Positions 36,190 to 47,905 of a DNA stretch of 64,000 nt are shown in pieces (position 1 is the stretch's first letter; each line of letters opens with the position of its first letter). A program made the translations under genes and the position numbers. The stretch is from the NCBI GenBank assembly GCA_010093635.1, contig MU006793.1, positions 90,078 to 154,077 of the forward strand, read 5' to 3'. The DNA comes from Massarina eburnea CBS 473.64 (taxonomy: Eukaryota > Ascomycota > Dothideomycetes > Pleosporales > Massarinaceae). A model generated the notes under the pieces. It was not told the DNA's origin. It saw only the letters and a list, made by a program, of their open reading frames with translations, and searched no databases.

Positions 36190-39100
36190 ATGTCGAGCCT
36201 ACAGCAGATGCAGATTATCGGCGTGCGGTCCTTTGGCCCAGGTGCCGAGTCCATCAAATTCAACACGCCCCTCACGCTCATCGTTGGCTGGAATGGCTCG
36301 GGCAAAACGACCATCATTGAGTGTCTGAAGTATGCCACCACCGGAGAGCTGCCGCCCAACAGCAAGACCGGCGGTGCCTTCATCCACGACCCGACGCTGC
36401 GTGGTGACTCGGAGATGATGGCCCAGGTAAAACTAGCCTTCAAGTCGACTACCGGAGTCCCCATGGTTGCCACCCGCAGCATGCAGCTGCTCATCAAGAA
36501 GACGACCCGCACGCAAAAGACGCTGGAGGGCTGCTTGCAGATGAACAGGAATGGCAACAGGGAAACCATCTCCTCTCGCGTCGCCGAGCTGGACCAGATC
36601 CTTCCGCAGTACCTTGGTGTATCGAAAGCTATTCTAGAAAATGTCATCTTCTGCCACCAAGACGATAGTCTCTGGCCGATGAGCGAGCCTGCCAACCTCA
36701 AGAAGAAGTTCGATTCTATTTTTGAGGCGGAGAAGTATACCAAGGCCATCGACAACATCAAGATCATTCGCAAATCGCAATTGTCCGAGCTAGCTGTTCT
36801 CCAGAAGAGCGAAGAGTATCTCCTTGACGCTCGAAAGCGCGGCCGGAAAAGTGAAGAAGCTCAGGCAAAGCTGTATGACGAGATAGAGGTGATCAGCGAA
36901 GAATTCAAAGTGACCGAAGGGCAATGGGAGGAAGCGCATGGCCAGTCGACAGCCGCCTATGACAAGGCGGCCAAGTTCGAGCAGATCGTTGCACAACTGA
37001 ACGGAAAACGCGTGGCGTACGAAGCAAACAGAGAGAACGTCGCCTCTTTGGAGGACAATCTGAAAGTGATGGCCGAGAACGACGGAGAGCTCCAGACCAT
37101 GCTAGAACAGTATCAAGAGCGCGTGCAGCTTTACTCGCAACAGCAAGAAGAGGCCAAAACCCACTATCGGACCCTTCAAGACGAGCTCCAGGATAGTCGC
37201 CGTTCTCTAGGCGTAAAGCAGGGCGAGATTGGCAAGTACGAAGCCCAAAAAGACCAGCACGCGCGCAATTTGCAAAAGCGTGAGACTCTTGTCAAAGAGA
37301 CTGCGAATCGGCATGGCATCCGTGGCTACGAATACGAGATCACAGATGCTCAAATTGCCGAGTTTGAACAGGTCCTAGCAAAGCAGTCGCGAGACCAGAA
37401 CAAGTCACTCGAACGCGCTCGCGCAGAGCTTCAGAAAGAACTTCAGGAAGCTCAAGCTGAGCTCAACGTCCTTGGAGAACAGAAGTCGAGTCTGGCCTCT
37501 CGAAAAGAGATGGCTAGGACCCAGATTGCGGCAAACGACCAGCGCATCTCCACACTGACGTCTCAAATGAACAGGATCAAGGCTGATGAAGGCGCCGAGG
37601 CGATCCTCAAATCGAAAAAGTCCGATACCGAGCAACAGTTGAAGCAGGCCAAGGCTTCCGCGGACGAATCTCGGTTGGACGAACGAATTCAAGAAGCAGA
37701 ACAGACGGCGCATATCGTGGACGAGAAGAAGGATCGCTTAGATACCGAGCTTGTCGATGCTACAAAATCTGCAAGCGAATCAGCTCAGGTTGACTTCGCC
37801 CAGAATAAGCTGAAAGGTTCAAAACAGAGCCTCGAAACCATGAAGAATGTCCATTCGGCGCGCATCTCCCAACTCATTGATCCTGATTGGGATGTTGCAA
37901 CGCTAAGTGATGCATTCCAACAGGTTGTCACTGAGAAGACTGAGAAGGCCGGCGATGCGAATAGCCGACGTGATGTTGCTCAAGGCGAGCTTAACAGCAT
38001 CACCTTCAAGCTTTCCAATACCGAATCCGCACTGAAGAACACACGTGCAGAGTTTCAGGAGCGTGAGAAGATAGTCTTGGACGCCATTCAGAAGGAAGAC
38101 ATTGCAGATTACGAAGAAACTCTACGTGAACTGGAGGAGCAATATGAGCTTTCATCCTCCGATCAAGCCAAGATCGAGGCTCAGATGGATTATATGAAAG
38201 CTTGTCTGCAGGTAGCGCAGGTGCACAACCAGTGCCGGCTCTGTAAGCGAACGCTGAAAGATGACAAACTCGAACACTTCACTAAAGCTGGGTTCATCAC
38301 CAATCTCGAGAATGTTATCGCCAAGGCCATAACAAACGCCAGGGCCGAGAATACCGACGAGCTTTTCGCTGAGCTTGAGACAGTCCGTAACGCCAAGCCC
38401 AGCTATGAATTTGCCCTCCGTGCGCGGGACACAGAGCTTCCCGGTCTCCAAAAAGAATATGAGAGGTTGATCAAAGAGCGCGACGATATTAACAAGCAAC
38501 TAGAGGAGCACGATCACATCATTTACGACTTGCAGAGCGCCAAGCAGGAGGTCGAGTCGTTGTCCGCAGATGTTCAGTCAATAGTGAGGTACTACAACGA
38601 AGTGCAGGAATTGGAGGCTCAGATTAGTGACCTCGAGAAGAAGCGGGAAGCGGGAGGACTTTCTAGGGGCATCGAAGCCGTACGAGATGACCTCAAGGAA
38701 ATCACGGAGCAGAGCCGTCGTGCAAAAGCCACATTGTCCAGCCTGGTAAGCGAGCGGGGACAATCTCAAAAGCTCATCAACTCTCTGGAACTCAAGACTC
38801 GCGATGTCAATGCTGAGCTGAGCTCTGCACAAACCAACTTGAAAGAGAAGCGTGATTTGGCCGAGCGCATTGACGAGTTCAAGACATTGAACGCCGGGGA
38901 GCGCGATTCAGCGCGCAAGGCTGATAACTCCATTGAAGCTCTCGAGCCAAAGATCAAGGCGGCCAATGCCAAATACGCAGACGTTAACCGCCGCGGGCAA
39001 GAGCGAGTTCAGCGCATCCACGATGATGCTTCGAAGCTGTCAGACAGTGTTCGTCAGCTATCCAGCATGGAGCAGGAGATCAATGCGTACATCGACAAAG

Positions 39101-40113
39101 GCGGACCACAGCTGCTAACTCGCACCCAGAAGGAGATGGAGAAGTTCCAGGGAGAGATTCAGCGCATCGAAGAGGGCATGGCAGAAGTTGCTCGCGACGT
39201 TAAGAAAATCGAGCAACAGGCGAGCAACACCGAACAGGTCAAACAGTCCATATTCGACAATTTGCGATACAGGAAAGCAAAGCGAGCGCTCGAGACTCTG
39301 GACAAGGAGATATCTGATCTGGAGTCCAAGAATGCGGAGAAGGATCAGGCGCATTGGTATGAAGAGGGACGCAAATGGGAGGATGAGTCCCATCGCCTAA
39401 ACGCTGAGAAGATTGCGCTTAGCACCACCTGGAAAGAGAAGGATCTTCAACTCGAAGCGAAGATGGAAGAGTACAAACAAGAGTTCAAGGATGCTGCTGA
39501 AAAGTACCGCGAGACGCACATCAAGGTTGAGACGACGAAGGCCGCATGTGAAGACCTCGCCCGTTATGGCTCCGCTCTTGACCAGGCTATTATGAAATAC
39601 CATTCCATCAAGATGGAGCAAATCAACAAGACCATTGACGAGCTATGGCGGAATGCCTACCAAGGTACTGACGTCGACACGGTGCAAATCCGTTCAGACA
39701 ATGAGTCGGGCCGTGGAAACCGTACTTACAATTACCGCGTCGTCATGGTCAAAGGCGGATCACCCATGGACATGCGTGGCCGCTGCAGCGCCGGCCAAAA
39801 GGTTTTAGCCTCCATCGTCATCCGTCTCGCGCTCGCAGAATGTTTCGGCACCAACTGCGGGCTCATCGCTCTCGACGAGCCCACCACGAATCTCGACCAG
39901 CAAAACATCAAGGGTCTCGCTGAGTCGCTCAGCCAAATTATCTCAGTACGAAAAAAGCAAAGTAACTTCCAACTCCTGGTCATCACACACGACGAACAGT
40001 TCCTGCGCGAAATGAACTGTGCCGACCACACTGATGTCTACTGGCGCGTCGGTCGGGATGCCAACCAAGAGTCGTACATTGAGCGCCAGAATATATCTGA
40101 GGTATTTCGATAA
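36190..40113 (+). CDS. rad50: DNA repair ATPase RAD50
   Basis: Intronless gene for 1307 residues, the usual RAD50 length. Walker A is VGWNGSGKTTIIECLKYATT near residues 34-42, the Q-loop region contains FCHQDDSLWPMSE, the zinc hook is CRLC with C682 and C685 midway through a very long coiled coil, and the C-terminal ATPase half has the signature RCSAGQKVLASIVIRLALAE near 1196 and Walker B LIALDEPTTNLD. With MRE11 and NBS1/XRS2 it forms the nuclear complex that tethers and resects double-strand breaks, maintains telomeres and signals through ATM/Tel1. No key residue is missing. Confidence 0.98.
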   Translation: MSSLQQMQIIGVRSFGPGAESIKFNTPLTLIVGWNGSGKTTIIECLKYATTGELPPNSKTGGAFIHDPTLRGDSEMMAQVKLAFKSTTGVPMVATRSMQLLIKKTTRTQKTLEGCLQMNRNGNRETISSRVAELDQILPQYLGVSKAILENVIFCHQDDSLWPMSEPANLKKKFDSIFEAEKYTKAIDNIKIIRKSQLSELAVLQKSEEYLLDARKRGRKSEEAQAKLYDEIEVISEEFKVTEGQWEEAHGQSTAAYDKAAKFEQIVAQLNGKRVAYEANRENVASLEDNLKVMAENDGELQTMLEQYQERVQLYSQQQEEAKTHYRTLQDELQDSRRSLGVKQGEIGKYEAQKDQHARNLQKRETLVKETANRHGIRGYEYEITDAQIAEFEQVLAKQSRDQNKSLERARAELQKELQEAQAELNVLGEQKSSLASRKEMARTQIAANDQRISTLTSQMNRIKADEGAEAILKSKKSDTEQQLKQAKASADESRLDERIQEAEQTAHIVDEKKDRLDTELVDATKSASESAQVDFAQNKLKGSKQSLETMKNVHSARISQLIDPDWDVATLSDAFQQVVTEKTEKAGDANSRRDVAQGELNSITFKLSNTESALKNTRAEFQEREKIVLDAIQKEDIADYEETLRELEEQYELSSSDQAKIEAQMDYMKACLQVAQVHNQCRLCKRTLKDDKLEHFTKAGFITNLENVIAKAITNARAENTDELFAELETVRNAKPSYEFALRARDTELPGLQKEYERLIKERDDINKQLEEHDHIIYDLQSAKQEVESLSADVQSIVRYYNEVQELEAQISDLEKKREAGGLSRGIEAVRDDLKEITEQSRRAKATLSSLVSERGQSQKLINSLELKTRDVNAELSSAQTNLKEKRDLAERIDEFKTLNAGERDSARKADNSIEALEPKIKAANAKYADVNRRGQERVQRIHDDASKLSDSVRQLSSMEQEINAYIDKGGPQLLTRTQKEMEKFQGEIQRIEEGMAEVARDVKKIEQQASNTEQVKQSIFDNLRYRKAKRALETLDKEISDLESKNAEKDQAHWYEEGRKWEDESHRLNAEKIALSTTWKEKDLQLEAKMEEYKQEFKDAAEKYRETHIKVETTKAACEDLARYGSALDQAIMKYHSIKMEQINKTIDELWRNAYQGTDVDTVQIRSDNESGRGNRTYNYRVVMVKGGSPMDMRGRCSAGQKVLASIVIRLALAECFGTNCGLIALDEPTTNLDQQNIKGLAESLSQIISVRKKQSNFQLLVITHDEQFLREMNCADHTDVYWRVGRDANQESYIERQNISEVFR

Positions 40114-41638
40114 TTGCTCATGTCTTATCCCCATCGGAAGACGACCATCCGCAGTCGTGGCACATACGATGGAACGATGCGTTTCCCATGTTTAGGTACT
40201 AACTGAGAACAGGTTTCGTAGTCATAAGGGCCGTTAGCCCCGACAGGCCATAGCGGTATGGCGTTGTGTGTATTATTGTATACCTAGTGCATGGAACGGC
40301 GTTTATGGGATTAAGCTACAATGGCGTGGTAGGTTGTCTAAGCTCATATGAAAGACATGAGCAGCGTAATGATATGACCATTTTGCGGGCGAGCCAGTTG
40401 GCCAGCTTCGTTCTTTTCGCCTCCCGACCTTCCGAACCTCGCCTCATCACATCATCGCTTGTTCATTTCTTATATCCTCAAAGAGTCCAAACAGCGCGTA
40501 ACTTCGAACAGTTATACCTTCGTTCGTCGGGTTCGCATTTCGCGCATCCCCTAGACCCATATATAACAACCATCAGCTTGAGCAGGCAACGCGGCAGCTC
40601 TATAATTATACCACGTTCTATCGGTTATTGGGACTTTGTTGCGATTGCATTGCAACCGCCGATGACGATGTGCGATGGTATATTTGATGGCGACTCAGCC
40701 TTAGCCTCGCTTCAGCAAACAATTCCGCGGGTGGGGGGAGAATCCCCACGGGGTCCACACCATCGTCAACAAAGAGGTGATGGAAAACTTGTTAAGCGTA
40801 TCTACCCATGTGGTGAACCTTTCAACTGACCAAGATATTGGATCGGCATTAATAAATGATGCCTCCACAACCTACAAGATACTCCGACGTATCTCAACGA
40901 TCGTTTGTCCGAACTCGTTCTCTTATTAGCTAACCTGCATGATCGCCCCCCTGTATCAGAACAGGGACCACGATTAGACAGGCCTTCCTAGGCCTTGACA
41001 TTTTAGCCTGTTGCCCACAACGGGTCGACGACGAATGGAAGAGCTTGAATCTGGGCTCGCGGTTTCACCTCCTTTTTGGAGGCTCCACCTAGTTTCCAGC
41101 ACAGCGAATTCGGGGTCCTAGCCCCGTTCGTCACGTTAGGTCTGGACTCACGATCAATGCGATCTAAAATTGCAAGTCAGTATTCGTAAAGACGCGCTAA
41201 GTCTGCTGTCGCAGCAGCTTCCCTTAGGCACATAATAGCTCAGCTATGCGACTTTGCCTCCCCACCAGGGTATAATCTATCTCTATCCCAAGGGGAATAG
41301 CCAGTTGGTCCGCTGCCTTGTCCATCTGTCGTCCATTCAAAAGCCTGCTTGTATGCCTGGTATTCATCCTGTTTGCTGTCCCTGTCCGCCCGGTAACCCA
41401 CTCTTTTGTTGCCACGCGCCACGGCTCACCGTCGTCACATTGAACTCCCGCATCCAAGGTCAAACCGTATTCCACATTACCCGTTTTTCTTTCTGTTGAC
41501 CCGGGATCTCACCTTGGTCGTTTGGTCGCTGCTTTCTTTCTTTCTCATTCCTCGCCTATAAAGCTATCCGCTTTCGGTCGATTCACAGGTCTCTTGACCC
41601 CAACTCCACAGTATCCAATACACAATCATTACCACAAT
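40114..41638. other. Intergenic, no gene seen
   Basis: About 1.5 kb. The frame at 40266-40829 has no domain and biased composition and is not called. The right end carries the promoter of the GH5 gene, with TATAAA at 41557-41562, about 80 bases before its ATG. Confidence 0.55.
41557..41562 (+). promoter_or_regulatory. TATA box of the GH5 glucanase gene
   Basis: TATAAA in a C/T-rich leader 77-82 bases before the ATG at 41639. The position suits a fungal TATA-driven promoter with a short 5' UTR. Confidence 0.5.
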
Positions 41639-42993
41639 ATGAAATTCATGCGCATATCTCTTGCGGCAATTGCAGCCTGTGGGCTTGCGTCTGCTTCACC
41701 TTTGTAAGTACCTCACAAGGTGGGTTGCTCAGGCTAACTTTTTACCCAGGACAAAGCGCAGTGTCAGCTTCAATTGGGCATCAGAGAAAGTACGAGGTGT
41801 CAGTATTGGAGGATGGCTCGTCCTAGAACCATGGATTACGCCATCCCTATTTGAGGGTCTAGACGATAGTATCGTTGATGAATATACTCTTGGCCAGAAA
41901 CTGGGCAAAGATGCCGCATTGAAGATCCTCCAGAATCACTGGGATACCTGGGTTCGGTGGGAAGACTTTAAAAAGATCAAGGACTCGGGTTTCAACGTTG
42001 TCCGCTTGCCTGTTGGATATTGGGCTTACGACACATTGGATTCGCCATACGTCTCAGGTGCCGCACCCTACGTCGATGCTGCCATCGACTGGGCACGTAG
42101 CGTCGGCCTCAAGGTCATCGTCGACCTCCACGGTGCTCCCGGCTCACAAAACGGCTTCGATAACTCGGGACAGCTTGTTTCCACGCCTAACTGGCAATCC
42201 GGAGACACGGTCGCGCAGACCCTCCAAATTCTCAAGACTATCACAGACAAATATGCGCAGACCCAATACCAAGACGTCATCGCTGGTATCGAACTCCTCA
42301 ACGAGCCTCTCGCTGCCTCCCTCAATGTTGATACATTATATCAATATTATCGCGATGGGTTCGGTCAAACCCGGGATGTATCCGACACTACAGTCATGCT
42401 GCATGATGGCTTCCGAGCTCCCTCCTCCTGGAACGGATTCCTCACTCCCAGCGATAACAATGCGCAGAATGTCGTTGTCGATCACCACGAGTACCAGGTC
42501 TTCGACAATAGTCTGATCGCCATGCAACCTTGGCAACATCGCCAACAAGTCTGTACCGCCGCGGATGGATACAGTGGGTCCGATAAGTGGTCCATTGTCG
42601 GCGAGTGGACGGGCGCAATGACGGATTGTGCCAAGTGGCTCAATGGTCGTGGCACGGGCGCCAGGTATGATGGCACGTTCAAGGACAGCTCCAAGGTCGG
42701 GGATTGTGGATGGCAGAGCAATGTCAACAACTGGAGCCAGGAGTATAAGGATGAGACCAGAGAGTATATTGAAGCCCAGATGTCTGCTTTTGAGACTAGG
42801 ACCCAAGGCTGGGTCTGGTGGAGTAAGTCTTATTCCCTCCTTGGGACTCGAGGTGTTGGAAAGAGGAAGTATGCTAATTGTGTGAATAGACTTCAAAACC
42901 GAGAGTGCGCATGAGTGGGATGCTTTTGCGCTTATTGATGCTGGTGTTTTCCCGCAGCCTCTTACGCAGAAGAAGTTCGATGTGATCTGTTAG
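41639..42993 (+). CDS. Exo-beta-1,3-glucanase, glycoside hydrolase family 5 (Exg1-like)
   Basis: Exons 41639-41703, 41750-42822 and 42890-42993 give 413 residues. A signal peptide ending ASASP is followed by a KR dibasic site, a typical Kex2-type processing point for Exg1 proteins. GH5 marks are GVSIGGWLVLEPWITPSLFE, NVVRLPVGYWAY, acid/base E207 in IELLNEP, HHEYQVFD and nucleophile E307 in SIVGEWTGA. It should trim glucose from the non-reducing ends of beta-1,3-glucan in the wall or medium. The ATG at 41639 is chosen because it opens the signal peptide and lies below a TATA box. Confidence 0.95.
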
Positions 42994-44321
42994 TTTGATT
43001 ACTTGGGGACGAAATGGTTAGGTTATGACTACGGTAATGCGGGAGTGAAATATACCCTGGGACACATGTAACATTGAACTTGGAGGTTTAATGTCTATTA
43101 ATGATGAGCCTTTGATGTGCATATAGCTTGGGGGTCGTGGATGTAGATAGGTATCAACATCCAACACTTCTTACTCCTCACCATACCGTTTTCTGACACA
43201 AAGTCCTGTATTTTCCAGGAACCTTCGGCACTACGAGCAATAACTTAATGGTCCTACTATTTGTATTGCATGTTACTTGGGTATTGATTGAAAGACAATT
43301 TCCACGCCCGAAAAGTGGCACGGTAAAGACCCCATGTAAATGTTTATTGAGGCGAGAATCGAGGTCAAGCAGAGTAAAAGAATACGGGGAGATGTCACGC
43401 AAAATCGTCTGAGTAGCGGAATAGAGAAGAGTGAGTTGGATCGGTGCGGGATATGTGGTCAAAACATAGCTCCGGTGACGCAACACTCATGTAATGCCGT
43501 CGCGTCTTGGCGCGCACGTGGCTATTCTTCTCACATCCGATAGTAACTTTCCATCTCTTGCCCAATTCCCGCAGATGCTGACTTCACGCGGCAGGCATTT
43601 TCGAGCAAATAGAGCCCTTGACTCGTCCTATCGCGCCCGTCCCCTGTCTGACGATGCTTATCACTATCGTTATCAGGACAAGTGTAGTGGCCCGGCATCT
43701 CATCACCAAATTCCTTCACGTTCATCTATCTCACCTTTGACAGTTGCCATTATCACGCGAGTAAAAGTTGTAAGGAGTTTGAGCGGACGGGATACTTGTT
43801 TGGGTCCCGGAAGGGCAACTTATGTCGCTTCTACCTGTCTAGTTTTCCTCCACCGTATCTTCACACCCTGGTATCCCGGAATCTCGACTATCTTTAACCG
43901 CTCGCTCAGATGGTGAGCCACCGCTGAGCCGCCCTCCCGAATTCTATGACAACTACGTCGGAGCACTAAGCCAAGTCTTTACCCAGGGTCCTACCTTCCA
44001 TATCATCGCAGGATAAGTTCCAACACGTGTATTAGGAGATTTTGCGATCCAATACCGACTGTAATCTGGATACCTTCTTCATATGGGCGTGAGACCAACA
44101 ATGAATACTCAGCGCGCATGCACAATCAGGGATAGGACCAATAGCGAAGGATAGGCCCCGCACTGGAGAGATACGCCCCATTCTTGATAGCGCCACCATT
44201 AACCATGCCATGAATGCTTATAACGATCGAAGTCCCTGCAGACGTGGTGAGCCTTTTCTCAGGTCACATCCACAATTTAGCGTGATGTTTCAATAGTTGC
44301 GCTCAACCAACAGCTTTTCCA
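42994..44321. other. Intergenic, no gene seen
   Basis: About 1.3 kb between the GH5 gene and the sugar permease. No domain-bearing frame or long repeat. Confidence 0.55.
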
Positions 44322-45960
44322 ATGGAGAAATCGGGTCTAGAGCCTCTATCGGAGCGCAAGCTGTCCAGTCAGCATGATAACGCAGAAGTGGCAGAGGCCA
44401 TCGCAATCGAGCATACCCTCACCTTCTGGGAAGCCGTGAAGCTATATCCAAAGGCGATTGGATGGTCAATGTACTTCAGCTTGGGAGTTCTCATGCTTTG
44501 TACGCTTGACGAAGTTTCATTGGTTCAAACAGGAGGCTAACTCAATGCATAGCATTTGATCCTCAACTTCTTGGTAACCTCTACGCTATGCCGGCTTTCC
44601 AGCGCGACTTTGGATACCAATTCGAGGACGGTTATATCATTTCTGCAGTATGGCAAACTGGTCTGGGAATGGGAAATCCGATTGGGCAAGTGGTTGGAGC
44701 ATTAGCTGCGGGATATCCCATGGAATGGTATGGCAGAAAGAAGACTTTCAACGTCTGTGTGATCTTTGTCGCCGGATTGGTGTTCATCCAATTCTTCGCT
44801 CGCTCGCTTAAAGTTCTTCTCGCGGGAGAATTGCTCGCTGGCCTCGTTCTCGGTGCCTTTGTCGTTATCGCGCCATCGTATGCCTCCGAAGTCACTCCAC
44901 TCGCCATGCGAAGCGTATCTACATCCTACGTCAATCTATGCTTCGTTACAGGTCAACTTCTCGGCAACGGTGTCACGGCTGCCACAAAAGATCTAGACAC
45001 CCATTGGGCATACTCGATTCCTTTCTCGCTGCAATGGTTCTGGGTCATTCTCATCATCCCAGGGATGTATTACGCGCCAGAAAGTCCCTGGTGGCTGGCC
45101 CGTCAAGGCCGTTACGACGATGCGGAAATGTCCCTCCGGCGCCTTTCAAGCAAGCACGTCAATGTGAAGGCTGTGCTCGCCCAGATCATTGAGACCGACA
45201 GACTAGAAACTCAGATGGAAGCCGGAAGCACCTATATGGACGTGTTCAGCAAAGTCAATTGGCGACGCACTGAGGTTGCTATCGGTGTGTACACTACGCA
45301 GGTTTTGTGCGGTATTTACCTGATCAATTACGGAACCTATTTTTTCACTTTGGCGGGTCTAAACACTACTCAGGCGTATTACATGGGTATTGGATTTTTG
45401 GCAGTCGGGTGGGTCAGTACGGTCTTTTCGTGGTTCTTGATGCAGAAATTTGGACGGCGCATTTTGTACAACTTGGGCTTGGCACTGTTGATGGTCATCA
45501 TGTTCCTCGTTGGTATCCTAGATGTCGTGCCTACGAAGGGCGCAATCTGGACGCAGTCAACATTACTGTTGGTCTGGAACTTCACATTCGACTGGAGGTA
45601 AGCAAACCATTCTGCCCTATTCCTAAATAATAATTAAGGGTGTATAGCGTTGGACCCGTCGCCTACGCCGTCTTCTGTGAAGTTAGCGCCACTCGTGTGC
45701 GTTCGAAGACAATCGCCGTTGCAACCGCCATTCAAGCGATCATCGGCATCATCATGACTGTCGCAATTCCTTACCTCATCAATCCGGATGAAGCAAATCT
45801 GAGAGGCAAATTGGGCTTCTTCTTTGGCGGCTTGTGTGTGCCATGCTTGATCTGGTGCTGGTTCAGACTTCCAGAGATGAAGGGACGGACGTATGAGGAG
45901 CTGGATATCATGTTTGAGAGAAAGGTACCAACGAGGGAGTTTGGAAAGTATATCATTTGA
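44322..45960 (+). CDS. MFS sugar transporter, alpha-glucoside/maltose permease type
   Basis: Exons 44322-44499, 44553-45597 and 45648-45960 give 511 residues with 12 hydrophobic segments. Sugar-porter marks are YPMEWYGRKK between helices 2 and 3, PESPWWLARQGRYDDA after helix 6, LMQKFGRR between helices 8 and 9, and PEMKGRTYEELDIMFERKVPTREF at the end. FDPQLLGNLYAMPAFQRDFG near the N-terminus is typical of fungal alpha-glucoside:proton symporters (Mal-type), so uptake of maltose or similar disaccharides at the plasma membrane is inferred. Its neighbour is a secreted GH5 glucanase; a shared promoter is not evident. Confidence 0.92.
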
Positions 45961-46509
45961 GGCTAGGCAAAGAGTTTGGATAATCCTAGGAAGTGTGTAC
46001 TGCACAAGGTACATGTGAATATGTGTACTCAGCATCGATAGTCACGGGGGAACATTAAATATCTGTTATTTTTGCTTTGTGTGATCTCTGCTAATAAACC
46101 CATCTAGCCTTAGCAAAAGAGATAGAATTTCCCTACACTTCAAGATTACAAGGATCTCGATTTCAAAGCTTCGGCAATAACAATCGCTCTAAGGCGTGGG
46201 CTCGGTGGGTCCAAGCTGTTTTGACCTAGTTCTGTATTACGTTCTTATCGCAGCTTTCCACTTTGAACGGTCAATTACATGCATCTTTCGTCGAAATTCA
46301 GCGTCATTCGGTTTGACCCTACATTCATGAATTCAATGCTGACCCTCTGCTTCCACCATATACACTAGTAAGCAACCGAAGTGTTGTATGTCGCACGTTG
46401 TGCGTTTGTAAGATAATCCCCAGTGACAGTGTTTCAAGAAGACTTCTCCCTCTTTGTATCATAGTAGCTTTGTTTCTTACTTTCGGAACTTTATTATCCA
46501 CGATTTTCG
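45961..46509. other. Intergenic, no gene seen
   Basis: Spacer after the permease; AT-richer than the flanking genes, nothing recognised. Confidence 0.55.
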
Positions 46510-47616
46510 ATGATTCCCCCTTCATACACTGCGTTACTTCGATATCTCTCTCACATGGCAGATGGGAGCACCATGCGCAACCCAGAAGCCGGATTCGACT
46601 TTTTCTATGGCTCTATTAATAATTCTGCCCCACTATCTCGAAGCTCATCTCTGAACAACGTGTGTGAACACTACGAGAAAGCATATTCCACTGAGAGCCT
46701 TCCACCTTCTCTTTCAGATCGCGAAAATCATTCCCATGAGCACCTGCGAAGTCAGCCATACATTGACTTTGTCAAAAGGTCAGCAATTTCTACAGAAACA
46801 TTACCATTCTTCACGAAAAGGGCTACTACCAATACCATCAAAACTAAGCCTTCATTTGATGGGGACCTTCGCAACCTGTACAACTTCCCGCCCCAATCAT
46901 TTTCGGAGCATTTTTCGACCATGATCCGGATCACCGAGACCCAGGTGGAGAGGTTAGAGAAACGGTCTGCCGTGATTATAGGTCATGGAAAGGCAATGAA
47001 GGACAGTTCTCACTCGGACCAAGCACTTCGTTGCGACATCCAGCTTCATCAATCGACACTCAAGCTCTTGGAGAAGCGCGGCGAAGAATACAAGACGCTC
47101 TTTACTATGGGCAGGGACATGGTGAAAATGCTAGTACACTTCCACGAGCTCAAGTGGTCTTCAATCAGTGTCAAGAAGTCACTCGCCATTGATCGCCTCG
47201 AAAACACACGCATGAGGGGCTTGTTAGAAAAGAAAGAGTTCTCTAGGGGCTCGCTCCAGAAAACGATTGATAACGCCCACTTGTATTCCGGGCAACTACA
47301 GGATATACAATACAGCACGACCAACTTACTCTCTTTCGCCAGTGCTATTGCGGATTCCTTTGCGAAACTCAACGTGGCCTCGGAAAGCAAAGACGTCGAT
47401 AATAAAGAGAATAACAACATGGTGCTCCAGTGTATGGCACAGACGATGGATTTGATATCTAGGACTTTGAGTTTGGTTAAGAGCTTTTTAGTAAGTCTAC
47501 ATTTGGTTGATAAGGAGATGTACGATGCGGCAGTGCGGATCATGATCGCGAGGCATCCCGAGGGATTTCGATATTTGGTGAGCATTGTTGAAATGGACAT
47601 GGAGAGAGCGAAGTGA
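46510..47616 (+). CDS. Hypothetical alpha-helical protein (orphan)
   Basis: Intronless frame of 368 codons; family not recognised. An in-frame second ATG at 46555 (MADGSTMRNP) may be the true start and would give 353 residues. The first 130 residues are Ser/Thr-rich; the rest is predicted helical with many Leu, Lys and Glu (for example RITETQVERLEKRSAVIIG), compatible with coiled coil or a helical bundle. No membrane segment or signal peptide. It is followed at 300 bases by another short helical orphan on the same strand. Codon choice looks normal, which supports coding, but no partner or function is suggested. Confidence 0.7.
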   Translation: MIPPSYTALLRYLSHMADGSTMRNPEAGFDFFYGSINNSAPLSRSSSLNNVCEHYEKAYSTESLPPSLSDRENHSHEHLRSQPYIDFVKRSAISTETLPFFTKRATTNTIKTKPSFDGDLRNLYNFPPQSFSEHFSTMIRITETQVERLEKRSAVIIGHGKAMKDSSHSDQALRCDIQLHQSTLKLLEKRGEEYKTLFTMGRDMVKMLVHFHELKWSSISVKKSLAIDRLENTRMRGLLEKKEFSRGSLQKTIDNAHLYSGQLQDIQYSTTNLLSFASAIADSFAKLNVASESKDVDNKENNNMVLQCMAQTMDLISRTLSLVKSFLVSLHLVDKEMYDAAVRIMIARHPEGFRYLVSIVEMDMERAK

Positions 47617-47905
47617 ATGAATGAATTTTGGATAACGGAAAGATGGCAAGTTGTGTCAGACAAATTGGTCTATGAGTTGAGCTTGAGTGGAATTCAAGTA
47701 TCGCGGGGTGGGTAAATAAGTTTAGTAGATCTATGTTTGTTTACAAAGCAAGTTTCATCGCGCTGGGAAACATGGGGAAGGCAACTACCAATTCTGCTTG
47801 CACAAGGTTCACCACCACATAATCCCACCCCTCAACCCTATTTAAACATGAAATTTTACTGCTATACCCTCACTCAACCCTCGATCGCTACAATCCAGAA
47901 CCAAA

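Noticed and set aside
36199..36387. Minus-strand frames across rad50
   Set aside because: Shadows of a single long conserved plus-strand gene; none has its own domain.
40266..40829. Plus-strand frame of 187 codons after rad50
   Set aside because: No domain, irregular composition, poor start context and no splice or neighbour support.
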